Shown here: one piece after another, positions 1-8,001 of the stretch | How positions within the stretch are numbered: the stretch's first letter is position 1 | Layout of the letters: the number at the start of each line of letters is the position of its first letter | Assembly (NCBI RefSeq): GCF_002591975.1 | Contig: NZ_NVQE01000018.1 | Location: 50,671-114,670, forward strand | Direction: 5' to 3' | DNA from: Mycobacterium neglectum | GTDB taxonomy: Bacteria; Actinomycetota; Actinomycetes; Mycobacteriales; Mycobacteriaceae | Length of the DNA stretch: 64,000 nt | Program-made: the position numbers and the translations under genes | The notes under the pieces: generated by a model | The model's database searches: none | Told to the model about the DNA's origin: nothing | The model's input: the letters and a program-made list of their open reading frames with translations, nothing else

Positions 1-151
1 CAGCTTTTCGGTTGTCCAGCGTCGCCAGTACGCCGTTGAGTTTGTCCAACGCGGGTTTGAGGGTCGCCCCCTCTCCCACCACATCCTCAGCACAAGTGAC
101 GAGAAACCCCTCCACCGTCATCACCTGACGAGACGTCCAACACCAGGCCAT
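1..151 (-). pseudogene. Mce-family protein fragment (runs off the window)
   Basis: Minus-strand reading gives a stretch with the hallmarks of mycobacterial Mce (MlaD-type) substrate-binding proteins: a GATLKPALDKLNGVLATLDN-like segment, the coiled region in which these proteins repeat 'LxPALxxLNxVxxxLDxR'. The residues upstream (from an ATG at 149-151) do not look like an Mce protein and have no signal peptide. The piece therefore seems to start at a recombination junction. The rest lies left of the window, so it may be part of a longer, still broken, gene. Family assignment is by motif memory only. Confidence 0.5.
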
Positions 152-458
152 GTGGGGGGCCGCGCAGTTAGGTCGTTGGAAGTGGCATGACCCTGACGTG
201 CACGTACCGCTGCTTGTCGACAATGACACCCGGTTGTGGGTCTACAGCCCATCCACTCTGACATGCAGTGATCCGGCGGCGATGATCGGCCATTGCGATC
301 AGGCGCAGGGCTCGAATCGATCCTTTTATAACCACTACCGCAGCGCAGGCGGACGCAACGGGCACTTTGACATTGCCCAGGGTGGGCAACACGACTGGAA
401 CAGCTGGGCTCCCCAGCTGGCAGCCATGGCCCCCGACATGACCGCTACCATCCGATGA
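150..458 (+). pseudogene. Antigen-85/mycolyltransferase C-terminal fragment
   Basis: The 102-residue translation matches the last third of antigen 85 (Fbp) mycolyltransferases: an MWG...W...DP start, then 'NDTRLWVYS', then 'AGGRNGHFDI' and 'GQHDW...W.PQLAAM'. In intact Ag85 the GTHSW motif carries the catalytic His; here it is GQHDW, so the His is kept. The esterase core with the nucleophile Ser and the signal peptide are missing. It abuts the Mce fragment head to head, so both look like leftovers of rearranged chromosomal genes. Not expected to be active. Confidence 0.7.
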
Positions 459-814
459 CCATCGATCGCAACCGGGCGGCCCAAGTACTCCGGCGCGGAC
501 GAACTCCGGCCGCCACTACCGCAGGTGCGCTCGCCACGATTCTCACATGCGCGGCGCCGTCTACGGCACGCGCCGACACCGATAATCCGTGTTCGTTGGC
601 GGCGACGTTCTTGTGCCAGTTCATACCAATCGTTCCGGAACTGGAGGACGACGTGGATCTGACTCAGGAAGAGCCACATATGCCGGTGGTCGTCCCCGGA
701 TCGGCGACACCATCGGCATCGCCGATGTGGCTCACGGGTGAGCACACAAGGCAACTGGTGGTAAGGCGGTTGAGGATAGGCGCCATGCACGAAGGGATGT
801 CCGGTGGGTATTGA
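455..814 (+). CDS. Small exported protein, probably 3'-damaged
   Basis: Overlaps the end of the Ag85 fragment by 4 nt (ATGA). The N-terminus has Arg residues followed by a hydrophobic stretch and an APSTARA-like signal peptidase site near residue 40. After that comes 'NPCSLAATFLCQFIPIVPEL', a Cys-containing segment typical of small mycobacterial exported proteins located next to fbp-like genes. After about residue 90 the sequence stops looking like that family, so the 3' end was probably replaced when the mceG fragment was joined. Function unknown. Confidence 0.45.
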   Translation: MTIDRNRAAQVLRRGRTPAATTAGALATILTCAAPSTARADTDNPCSLAATFLCQFIPIVPELEDDVDLTQEEPHMPVVVPGSATPSASPMWLTGEHTRQLVVRRLRIGAMHEGMSGGY

Positions 815-1250
815 TGTTTCGGTTGAGGGGTTGACGAAGTCGTTTGGGGCCCAGCGAATTTGGGAAGACGTCACGATGGAGATCCCCGCCGGTGAGGTCA
901 GCGTCCTGCTGGGCTCGGGTACCGGTAAATCGGTGTACTTGAAGTCTTTGATCGGTCTGCTGCGCCCCGAGCGCGGCAAGATCATCGTCGACGGCACCAA
1001 CATCATCGAGTGCTCGGCCAAGGAGCTCTACGACATCCGCACACTGTTCGGCGTCATGTTCCAGGACGGCGCGCTGTTCGGTTCGATGAGCCTGTATGAC
1101 AACACCGCGTTCCCGTTGCGTGAGCACACCAAGAAGAAGGAAAGCGAGCTCCGCAACATCGTCATGGAGGAGCATGAACCACCAGGATCCTTCCCAACCC
1201 GGGGAACTCGATGTCGATCAGATATCTCGAGCCATGGACGCTCGACTTAA
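804..1250 (+). pseudogene. mceG: MceG (Mkl) ATPase, N-terminal fragment
   Basis: The first ~123 residues closely match MceG/Mkl, the cytoplasmic ATPase that powers Mce lipid importers: LTKSFG, IPAGEVSVLLG, KSLIGLLRPERG, FGVMFQDGALFGSM (Q-loop) and LREHTKKKESE. Homology stops after IVMEE at about 1173, so the ABC signature, Walker B and the C-terminal tail are absent. The Walker A region reads LLGSGTGKS where the family has LLGPSGTGKS, which is one codon missing and breaks GxxxxGKS. This is a dead remnant and the reading frame after 1173 is noise. Confidence 0.8.
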
Positions 1251-1408
1251 TGCGTGATCCGTCGACGGTGCGGAATGGAGGAACCGATGGTCGGTTAGGC
1301 ATGTGCCGACCCCTGGCGAGAACGTTGCGGTCACTGAATCATTCATCACCTCGTCGACCGCGCGGGTCGCGACCATGGGGTCAGCGCTTGGTCTGTTGTT
1401 GGACTTGC

Positions 1409-1420
1409 ACTTTCGAAAGT
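1409..1420. promoter_or_regulatory. 12-bp perfect palindrome upstream of the SDR gene
   Basis: ACTTTCGAAAGT reads identically on both strands and sits 13 nt before the start codon of the dehydrogenase at 1434. It is a candidate operator; no regulator gene is adjacent. Confidence 0.35.
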
Positions 1421-1433
1421 ATGGGAAAGTATT

Positions 1434-2186
1434 ATGCCGAAATTCTCCGAGAAGACTGTGATCATCACGGGTGGCGCCGCGGGCATCGGTCTCGCCGCTG
1501 CTAAACTATACGCCGCCCAGGGGGCCAACGTTCTTATCACCGGCCGCCGACAGGACAGACTCGACGACATCGCACGCGATGACCGAGCCATCGTGGGGCT
1601 CGTCGCCGATGCTGGCGATGCTGACGACGTTTATCGGACCATCGATTTCGCGATGGCGCGGTGGGGGCGCCTAGACGTCATCGTGAACAACGCCGGAGCG
1701 GGCGTCCTCGCCGCGCTCGCCGACGTTTCGATCGAAGCAATATTCAACACATTCCGAATCAACGTGATCGGCCCTACTCTCATGGCTAAGGCGGCCCTTC
1801 CGCATCTGGCCCGATCACACGGCAGCATCATCAATGTGTCCAGTACATACGGGTCGAAACCTGCTGCTGGCTTGTCTCACTATGCGGCAAGTAAAGCCGC
1901 GGTCGAGCATCTCACGCGCTGCTGGGCGCTTGAACTGGCCTCCACAGGCATCCGGGTGAATGCGATCGCATCGGGGCCTGTCGAAACGGCATTTCTAAAG
2001 GAAAGGATGGGACTCAGCGAGGACGCGATAAAGGAAGTCAAAGCCCTGGAGACGGCAACCATTCCGCTGGGGCGGCGCGGCGTCCCCGACGACGTCGCAG
2101 CCTGGATCATCAAGCTGACCGATCCCGGTTCGGACTGGGTCACCGGTCAAGTTCTCGCCGTGGACGGCGGCCTCGCCGTCACATAG
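1434..2186 (+). CDS. Classical short-chain dehydrogenase/reductase
   Basis: A 250-residue NAD(P)-dependent oxidoreductase of normal SDR length. Visible motifs: the cofactor glycine loop TGGAAGIG (about 12-19), NNAG (about 89), a catalytic Ser in INVSSTYG (about 138) and YAASK (about 151-155). The C-terminus ends in the usual 'VTGQVLAVDGGLA' strand. The ATG at 1434 follows a GGGAAAG at 1424-1430 and a palindrome at 1409-1420. The substrate cannot be read from sequence. It is an intact gene surrounded by broken ones and is probably transcribed alone. Confidence 0.85.
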   Translation: MPKFSEKTVIITGGAAGIGLAAAKLYAAQGANVLITGRRQDRLDDIARDDRAIVGLVADAGDADDVYRTIDFAMARWGRLDVIVNNAGAGVLAALADVSIEAIFNTFRINVIGPTLMAKAALPHLARSHGSIINVSSTYGSKPAAGLSHYAASKAAVEHLTRCWALELASTGIRVNAIASGPVETAFLKERMGLSEDAIKEVKALETATIPLGRRGVPDDVAAWIIKLTDPGSDWVTGQVLAVDGGLAVT

Positions 2187-2219
2187 CTCCTCGTCACGGC
2201 TCCTTTTCGTACTCCACTA

Positions 2220-2381
2220 TTGATTAAACCTTTGCACCCGAGTCCTATGACCGCGGCCCTGGCACGGCGAGTCGGTCGCGCTCGCTTCGAACAGCACAAC
2301 ACCTTCGAAGACTTCGACTTCACCCTCAGCCCCAAGCTGCCCGCCGCGATGCTCGATCTCCGCTGGGAGCTTACAGGTCAC
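2220..2381 (+). pseudogene. IstB-like (IS21-type) ATPase fragment
   Basis: A short open stretch contains 'RRVGRARFEQHNTFEDFDF' followed by 'LPAAMLDLRW', the N-terminal 'RxxxARFPxxKTLEDFDF' region of the IS21 transposition helper ATPase IstB. No Walker motifs remain. It ends against the stop codon of the convergent crotonase gene. Probably an insertion-sequence scar; compare the IS21-like terminal repeats at the right edge of the window. Confidence 0.5.
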
Positions 2382-3244
2382 CGGGTTGGCAGTGTGCCCG
2401 GCGCGGCGCGGACGTCGTTGATGTAGTCGCCGAGTGTGAGCTCGAGTGGGCCGGGCTGTTGGAAGCCGTCTTTGAGTGCTTGGGCGATGATCGATGCGGC
2501 GGCGGGGCGCGCAAAGGCCCCGATGAGTGTGTCCATTTCGGAGAGCAGGGTCGCGTCGGCAGGTAGTGACGCGTTGTTCACGAACCGTTTGATGTCGGCG
2601 AGGGCGAGCAGGTCGAAGCGTGACACCCGATGTGCGAATGCGTCGACGAATGCGTCGAATTCGGCATCGGGGATGGCCCTGTTGACGTATCCGTAGCGCT
2701 CGGCCAGCTCACCGGTGAAATCGTGGCCGCCGAGGAGGATCTCCAGGGCCCGTCCGCGGCCGACTATCGTGGGTAGCCGGCTGGATGGACCACCGCCTGG
2801 GATGGCGGCGAAGCCGACTTCGAATTGTCCGAGGATCGCCCGTTCGCGGCTGGCGAAGCGGATGTCGGTGGCCAGCGCTAGCTCGCTGCCGGCGGCACGC
2901 GCTCGGCCGCGGATGGCGCTGATCGTCACGGCTGGCAATTTGCTGATCCGGATCAGCAGATTGGTCCAGTGATGAAACGGCGAGGGCGCGGTGGGCAGCG
3001 CCGTGAGTGGTGAGGGGTCGGCTGCGACGTCAACGTGGTTAAGGAAGAAGTCGGGGTTGGCGCTTTCGAACACGATGACGGCAACGTGGTGGTCTTGTTC
3101 GATTTCGGTGAGGAGTTGGTGAAGTTCGACGACCATCAGCGGGTCGACGAGGTTGATGGGCGGGTTGTCGAACGTGACCCGCCACAGTGCAGGGGTGGTG
3201 CGTGTGACGCTGAAGCGTGGCGAAGTGTCGGCTTGGGTGCTCAT
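2378..3244 (-). CDS. Enoyl-CoA hydratase/isomerase (crotonase) family protein
   Basis: 288 residues with the crotonase fold signature. There is an oxyanion-hole segment 'ISAIRGRARAAGSELALATD' near residue 110-130, followed by 'RFASRERAILGQFEVGFAAIPGGG'. The usual catalytic Glu positions are not obvious, so hydratase, isomerase or another CoA-thioester reaction cannot be separated. The ATG overlaps the TGA of the degraded PPOX remnant just upstream (ATGA at 3241-3244), so it was once translationally coupled to a PPOX gene. It now follows the peroxiredoxin-like gene at 3305. Confidence 0.8.
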   Translation of the reverse strand: MSTQADTSPRFSVTRTTPALWRVTFDNPPINLVDPLMVVELHQLLTEIEQDHHVAVIVFESANPDFFLNHVDVAADPSPLTALPTAPSPFHHWTNLLIRISKLPAVTISAIRGRARAAGSELALATDIRFASRERAILGQFEVGFAAIPGGGPSSRLPTIVGRGRALEILLGGHDFTGELAERYGYVNRAIPDAEFDAFVDAFAHRVSRFDLLALADIKRFVNNASLPADATLLSEMDTLIGAFARPAAASIIAQALKDGFQQPGPLELTLGDYINDVRAAPGTLPTR

Positions 3245-3304
3245 CGCGTTTCCTTGGGGTTGTGGGTGAAGTCCTGCGCGCCCGGTGGGCGTTGTTGATG
3301 GCGA
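3241..3304 (-). pseudogene. 3'-end remnant of a PPOX gene
   Basis: Between the stop of the peroxiredoxin-like gene and the crotonase start lie ~60 nt that align with the last codons of the intact PPOX gene at 4142. The pieces IAINNAH and DFTHNPKETR correspond to IAIDNAN and DFTHNPTEAG there. They are in different frames because one base is missing in the segment between them (14 nt versus 15 nt). Both copies end in TGA overlapping ATGAGCACC. This is a decayed duplicate and is not translated. Confidence 0.65.
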
Positions 3305-3886
3305 TCACTGTTGGCGTGCGGTGGCGAGTATTTCGTCCACCGTCCATTGGTCGTAGGCGTGGCTGCCGTACTTGGCGGCGAGGATTCGTCCATCGGGCCC
3401 GATGAGCAGATCGGCGGGCAGTCCGAGGTTGCCGTTGGTCGGTGAGGCGGGCAGTGGTGAGCGGCGTTTGGCGATCGCGGTCTTGATGGCGTGCCAGTAT
3501 CCGCCGGGCAGCGCGCGCCAGGCCGCGAGTCTGAGGGCTTTTGTCGAGGCTTCCACCCCGAATCGGCGGTAGAGATCCTTGTCGGGGTCGCCGACCACCG
3601 CAAAGGGCATATCGTCTTGGTATTTGCGCAGCTCGGCGGCGGTGGAGTGGAACACCACCACTTCGCGGATGCCTGCGGTGTTGATCTCCTCGATTCGTCC
3701 GCTGATCGAGCGCAGGTGCAGATTGCATACCGGGCAGCCTGCGAAACGCCGGAACTGCAGGTGCGTTAGCGCGCCCGTGGGGTCGGGAATCTGTACGGGT
3801 TCGTCGTTGAGTCCCCTAAGCAGCAGGGTGGGGAACTGCTCGCCGACAGTGACGCGCTTGGATCGTGCTGGGGCCGTGCGGGCCAT
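3305..3886 (-). CDS. Peroxiredoxin-like (AhpC/TSA, thioredoxin-fold) protein
   Basis: 193 residues with the thioredoxin-fold pattern 'LQFRRFAGCPVCNLHLRS' near residue 45-62, giving a CPVC redox centre. Also present are 'VVVFHSTAAEL', 'VVGDPDKDLYRRFGVE' and a C-terminal 'GSHAYDQWTVDEIL'. The same tail and the same FAGCPxCNxH centre occur in the gene at 16167, so these are paralogues. It probably reduces peroxides or transfers electrons in the cytoplasm; no signal peptide is seen. It precedes the PPOX remnant and the crotonase on the same strand. Confidence 0.8.
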   Translation of the reverse strand: MARTAPARSKRVTVGEQFPTLLLRGLNDEPVQIPDPTGALTHLQFRRFAGCPVCNLHLRSISGRIEEINTAGIREVVVFHSTAAELRKYQDDMPFAVVGDPDKDLYRRFGVEASTKALRLAAWRALPGGYWHAIKTAIAKRRSPLPASPTNGNLGLPADLLIGPDGRILAAKYGSHAYDQWTVDEILATARQQ

Positions 3887-4141
3887 GATGATCTCCTTCT
3901 ACTGATGGGCCGATGGTCAGGTCGGGCGAGCAGATGCCCACCGTCGACGATCAATTCGGTGCCGGCGGGCGTTCACTCGCCTCGTCGGCTCGTAGTGTGC
4001 CGGGCGGGGAGTTCGTTGGGGGGCCGGAGGGTCCACGCCCGCGTCGTCGTCGTCGACCACGTTCGGACCCGGCCCCTTTCCGCTAGGGCCACACCGCACT
4101 TCGATGTGTCTTGCCCCGATGTGTTGCTTTGGTTGCGGTGC

Positions 4142-4564
4142 TCATCCGGCTTCCGTTGGGTTGTGGGTGAAGTCCAGCGTGTGCTGGTTGGCGTTGTCGA
4201 TCGCGATGACAAAGCACACGCGTCCGGGGCCGCGGCTCGGGAAGGCGGCGCCGGTGTATTTGATTGAGATCGGGTCCATGTAGTGGCAGGCGGCGTCGTC
4301 GCGGACTGCGATGACCCTGCCCTGCAGGGCGGCCATCCGGTAGGGGTTGTCGAACGCGGTGATCGACAGGCCGACGCGAGGGTCGCGGCGCATGTCCTTG
4401 GCCTTCGGGGCCTTGGCATGGGTGCAGATCAGGACGTTGTCGTCCTCGCGCGCGACCCACACCACCCAATTGCGGGGATGACCGCCGGCCGAAACTGTGG
4501 ACAGGTGCGCGTAATTCGGTCCGTCAATAAGCACCCGGATGCTGGCCGGGATCGGGCTCGACAT
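4142..4564 (-). CDS. PPOX-family (FMN/F420-binding split-barrel) oxidoreductase
   Basis: 140 residues when started at the ATG at 4562-4564, the normal size for the small F420/FMN-dependent PPOX proteins of mycobacteria. Typical segments: 'NYAHLSTVSAGGHPRNWVVW', 'DDNVLICTHAKAPKAKDMRR' and 'DPRVGLSITAFDNPYRMAAL'. It probably reduces a small cofactor-like or xenobiotic substrate; which cofactor cannot be told. It lies ~120 nt downstream of the peroxiredoxin at 4686. Its TGA overlaps ATGAGCACC, the beginning of a 20-codon ORF at 4083-4144 that may be the stub of a lost crotonase. Confidence 0.75.
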   Translation of the reverse strand: MSSPIPASIRVLIDGPNYAHLSTVSAGGHPRNWVVWVAREDDNVLICTHAKAPKAKDMRRDPRVGLSITAFDNPYRMAALQGRVIAVRDDAACHYMDPISIKYTGAAFPSRGPGRVCFVIAIDNANQHTLDFTHNPTEAG

Positions 4565-4685
4565 CCTCACCGCCCGCGCCGCTTGGCCGGGGAAGAGGCG
4601 GCGGGCACCAGGCGGCTCGGCTGCATGTGTTCCGTCGGGCTGGTCTGGCGGCACGGCAGCGGCCTGCAGCGGTGTGCGGCGTTGC

Positions 4686-5171
4686 TCATCGCGCGTCGGG
4701 GTGCTCGGACAGGTACCGGACGAAACCGATGACGTCGTCGGCAACCAGCCGCCCGATGGCCCCGCTCGAGTACACCGCGAGCCGCACCGTCCCATCAGGT
4801 GCCAGCACGAAGCCCGTCGATTGCAGATAACGGGGATGGTCGTTGACGTAGGCACCCGTCGCCGCAGCGATCGCGTCGGCGTCGGCGCTATGGCCAACCG
4901 GGAAACGCAGCTTGTGCTTGGCGACCAGCGCAGCCGAGGTCTGCTCATCATCCACCGACAAGGCGATCACCTTGACGTTGAGTTCACTGAGCGTGTCGAG
5001 CGCGCGGGAGAACCCGGCCAGCTGGGCATTGCAGTATGGGCACCACGACCCGCGGTAGATCAAGATGACGCCGTAGGACCCGGCGAGATCGCCGGGCAGG
5101 GAGATCGTGGCGCCGCCGACGGCGGGAACCTCGATCCGGGGAAACAGCTGACCATAATCGAGTCGGGACAT
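4686..5171 (-). CDS. AhpC/TSA-family peroxiredoxin
   Basis: About 161 residues of a thioredoxin-fold peroxidase: 'GVILIYRGSWCPYCNAQLAG' around residue 34-53 gives a CPYC centre, followed by 'VIALSVDDEQTSAALVAKH' and 'LAPDGTVRLAVYSSGAIGRL'. I start at the second ATG (5171) because GGAAGG is then correctly spaced; the first ATG at 5177 touches it. It is divergent from the TetR gene at 5263, with two TetR-type operators between them, so it is very likely that regulator's target. Confidence 0.85.
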   Translation of the reverse strand: MSRLDYGQLFPRIEVPAVGGATISLPGDLAGSYGVILIYRGSWCPYCNAQLAGFSRALDTLSELNVKVIALSVDDEQTSAALVAKHKLRFPVGHSADADAIAAATGAYVNDHPRYLQSTGFVLAPDGTVRLAVYSSGAIGRLVADDVIGFVRYLSEHPDAR

Positions 5172-5194
5172 CGGCATCCTTCCGAGGGGTTGGG

Positions 5195-5210
5195 TGGACT
5201 ACTCGGTCCA
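5195..5210. promoter_or_regulatory. TetR-type operator, copy 1
   Basis: tggact-actc-ggtcca: inverted half-sites TGGACT/(A/G)GTCCA around a 4-nt spacer, in the 91-nt gap between the divergent peroxiredoxin and TetR genes. It pairs with the perfect copy at 5228. Confidence 0.7.
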
Positions 5211-5227
5211 TCATGATGACATAGGAG

Positions 5228-5243
5228 TGGACTGGCAAGTCCA
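5228..5243. promoter_or_regulatory. TetR-type operator, copy 2
   Basis: tggact-ggca-agtcca is a perfect 6-4-6 inverted repeat ending 19 nt before the tetR start codon. It has the same layout as the TGTACT-N4-AGTACA sites further right but a different half-site, which fits two related TetR regulators with separate targets. Confidence 0.75.
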
Positions 5244-5262
5244 GTGTCGGTAGGCTGCGGTC

Positions 5263-5892
5263 ATGGTGTCAACGGAGGGCCCTGCTGGTTCGCGGCTGAC
5301 GGCTCGCGGCGCGGCGACTAGAGCCCGCATCGTCGCGGCGGCGGCGTCGCTGGTGCAGGAGCACGGGGTGGCCGGAACCAGCCTGGACGATGTCATGGCC
5401 GTCACCGCCACCAGCAAGTCGCAGCTGTATCACTACTTCGCCAACAAGGACGCGCTCATTCGCGAGGTGATCACCATCCAGCTCGGCCGCGTGATCGCCG
5501 CCCAGGAGCCCGACCTTCGCGAGGTCTCGTCGTGGGAGGGTCTGCAGCGCTGGTGTGATCACCTCGTTGCCATGACCCGCGCGAGGCAGGGTGTCGGCGG
5601 CTGCCCCCTTGGCTCGCTGGTCGGTGAACTCGCTGAGCGATCCGAGACTGCGCGACACGTGCTCGCGCAGTGCTTTGCCGAATGGGAATCGTATCTGTCC
5701 GCGGGCTTTGTGGCCATGCGCGACAACGGCGAACTGGCCGCCGAGGCCGACCCGGCCGAGCTCGCGTTGACAATGATGAGCGCGCTGCAAGGCGGTCTGC
5801 TGATGGCGCAGACCATGCGCAGCGCCCGCCCCGTCGAACTCGCCCTGAACATGGCGCTCGGGCACGTCAGTGCTTACCGGCGCAACCCATAG
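5263..5892 (+). CDS. TetR-family transcriptional regulator
   Basis: 209 residues, normal TetR length. The N-terminal helix-turn-helix spans about residues 18-64: 'TRARIVAAAASLVQEHGVAG', 'TSLDDVMAVTATSKSQLYHY' and 'FANKDALI'. The C-terminal half is all-helical and would be the ligand pocket; 'GCPLGSLVGEL' is a segment often seen in TetR proteins that control oxidoreductases. It is divergent from the peroxiredoxin gene and flanked by two operators, so it probably represses itself and that gene until a ligand or oxidant binds. Confidence 0.9.
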   Translation: MVSTEGPAGSRLTARGAATRARIVAAAASLVQEHGVAGTSLDDVMAVTATSKSQLYHYFANKDALIREVITIQLGRVIAAQEPDLREVSSWEGLQRWCDHLVAMTRARQGVGGCPLGSLVGELAERSETARHVLAQCFAEWESYLSAGFVAMRDNGELAAEADPAELALTMMSALQGGLLMAQTMRSARPVELALNMALGHVSAYRRNP

Positions 5893-6047
5893 GCGCGACG
5901 GCGCTGATCAGCCAGCAGCCTGCGACTCAGTCGACGTCAGCTCGCCGGCAGGGCGGCCCCACCCGAGAGGCTGGTTCGGATCGGCAGCGACGCCACGGCC
6001 AACCCGACGCTGTTGTGCCGCGACCGTCTTGGATGGATAGGTGCGGC

Positions 6048-6760
6048 TCAACGGGCTGAGATCGCGAGGATGCGTTCGGCGTTGGCGTGGGCGATCTTTG
6101 CCCGGTCACCGGCACTGAGCGTTGTTCGCTGCAGCCGGGCGACGGCCTCTTGCGAGGACTCATACGGGTAGTCCACGGAAAACATGACAGCATCGGCGCC
6201 CACCTCCAGCACCGCCCCGGTCAGGGTCGCCGGCGAGAACACCCCGCTGGTGGTGAACACGATGTTGGTGCCGATGTAGGCCGATGGTGGTTGCTTGAGC
6301 GGTGTGCCGGGTTGGATGGTGCGGACACGCGAGTCGAGCCTGCTGCGCTGCAACGGCAAGAACGCGCCCATGTGGCCCAAGATCAGGGTGGCCGAAGGGA
6401 TGGCGGTCGGAAAACTCCGGCGAAGAGTATCCGCAGGGCGTGGCCGCTGACCGCGGCGCCCCAACTCCCCGTCGGGCCATACAGTTCGCGCCGACCGTCC
6501 AGGGCATGCCACCGATCGGCCGGCGGGGCGCCCGGGTGCAGATACAGCGCTACGCCCAGCGCTTCCAAGGCGGCCCAAACCTCGTCGTACTCGGGTGCAT
6601 CCAGGCAGTGTCCGCCCGGTCTGTGGATGCAGTCATTGACCAGCGCCCCGGACAACCCGAGCTGTCGCACGCAGCGTTCCAGCTCGACCGCCGCCCCGGC
6701 CGGGTCCTGCAGCGGCAAGGCCGCAAAACCGCGGAACCCAAGGGTGTAATTTCATCGTTT
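6048..6760 (-). pseudogene. Amidohydrolase-2 family (decarboxylase-like) pseudogene
   Basis: Two minus-strand reading frames together give the C-terminal two thirds of an ACMSD/gamma-resorcylate-decarboxylase-type amidohydrolase. One frame (about 6430-6718) holds 'PEYDEVWAALEALGVALYLHPG' features and SGHALRILFAGVF. The other (6048-6410) holds 'ATLILGHMGAFLPLQRSR', 'MFSVDYPYE' and the C-terminal helix 'AKIAHANAERIL'. The frame changes near 6410-6430. The N-terminal HxH metal site is absent. Residues for the later metal ligands (LHPG, GHMG, DYP) are present, but truncation plus frameshift make it non-functional. Confidence 0.75.
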
Positions 6761-6780
6761 CGGCGCCGATTCCGTCTGAA

Positions 6781-8001
6781 GTCCTCACGCCCAACGGCTG
6801 TGTCGCCGCCGTGGTGGTGACTGCTGGGGCCGAAAGTACTGGCGCTCCTAAAATCCTTAGCGGTCGGGCGCGATGCGCTGATTGTGCCGTCGGCGCTGGC
6901 GAGTTGGCGGCGTGCACATTTTTGAACGAACAGCGGATGAGGTCGCACAGGGGGCTGGTGTCCAAGCGGGCGTAAGCATGTTTGGTCGCGGCCGACAGGC
7001 CGATCTTGCAGACAGCATGGCTTTTCGGCAGTCGAAGACGGCGACAGAGCGTCCGGGTTCGCAAACGGCGACGGCCAGCTGCAGGAGCGCGGCGCGAAGG
7101 ACTTTAACGTGGTCGCCTATTCCCCCCTGCACGGGGCAACGCCGCGGCATCCCGATTCCGAGACCAATCTCCTTGTGCCGCTAGACCATACCGCGGCTGC
7201 CGCGAAGTCCAGTATCCACCGTGTCATCGGCGTCACCGTCACGATGTGCACGTCCGATTCGGATATCGAACTGGCACAGGCGTTCTGTTCACACCGCATC
7301 CCACTCGAAGCCACTGTGATGATGGTCAGCGGACGGCGGACGTTCGCGCTCAGCTGAAGGAGGCGGCGGTCGGGATTCCGATGCTGTCCTCGGTGTTGGC
7401 GCTTTTGTTGCTGTCGTTCGCCCGGCAAGCCAGGCCGGGCTGGCCGTGGTGGCGTGTCTGGGGGCGACTCGGTGAACGTCGATACCAGCCCGACTACTTC
7501 CGCTTCTCCGTAGGCCCGCGGTAAGACATTGTTCAAGCTTGCGGGAGGGGCGTCTGTGTTGCTTGTGGTGGCGAACCCCGCAGATTTCTAGGGCAGTGCA
7601 GGGCGGTGGACGAGGCCGGGTTTCGACTCGCGGTGATCATAACGGTGGCCGCTCGCAACAGGAACTGCAAACTTATTGTGCGGGCGCCACGGTTTGTTGT
7701 CGGGTGGGCGCATGGACTCTGACGATGCAGGAGAACATCGATACCCACCGCACTGCGACGTCCGCGTGGCCGGATCGTCTATCAGGTCATCGAGCGCTGT
7801 GCGGGACGGGAATGCGGTGCCAGCAGGCGCAGTTCATTGCGCAGACCCGATTGCGCAGACCCGTCTGCCTCGGAGGGTTGAAGTCCTTGGAGCCGGGCTT
7901 GTTGATCCGGTTCAGCGATACGAGTGCGCTACAGCTACGTAATGGATCCATAACCAGGAATATCTATCGTGCGACAGATTGGTAGCAAGGGAGTCTGCAG
8001 A
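6781..8001. other. 1.2-kb stretch without a convincing gene
   Basis: Short open frames exist on both strands but none shows family motifs, a good ribosome site or consistent codon bias. It joins the amidohydrolase remnant to the sulfonate operon and is probably decayed DNA. The last part should hold the promoter of the operon starting at 8002. Confidence 0.5.

Noticed and set aside
4083..4144. 20-codon ORF after the PPOX gene as an independent small gene
   Set aside because: Shares only its start codon context (ATGAGCACC) with the crotonase; more likely the stub of a lost gene.
7109..7536. Short frames at 7.1-7.5 kb that might be a redox or transporter remnant
   Set aside because: No consistent family motif in any frame; left as non-coding.
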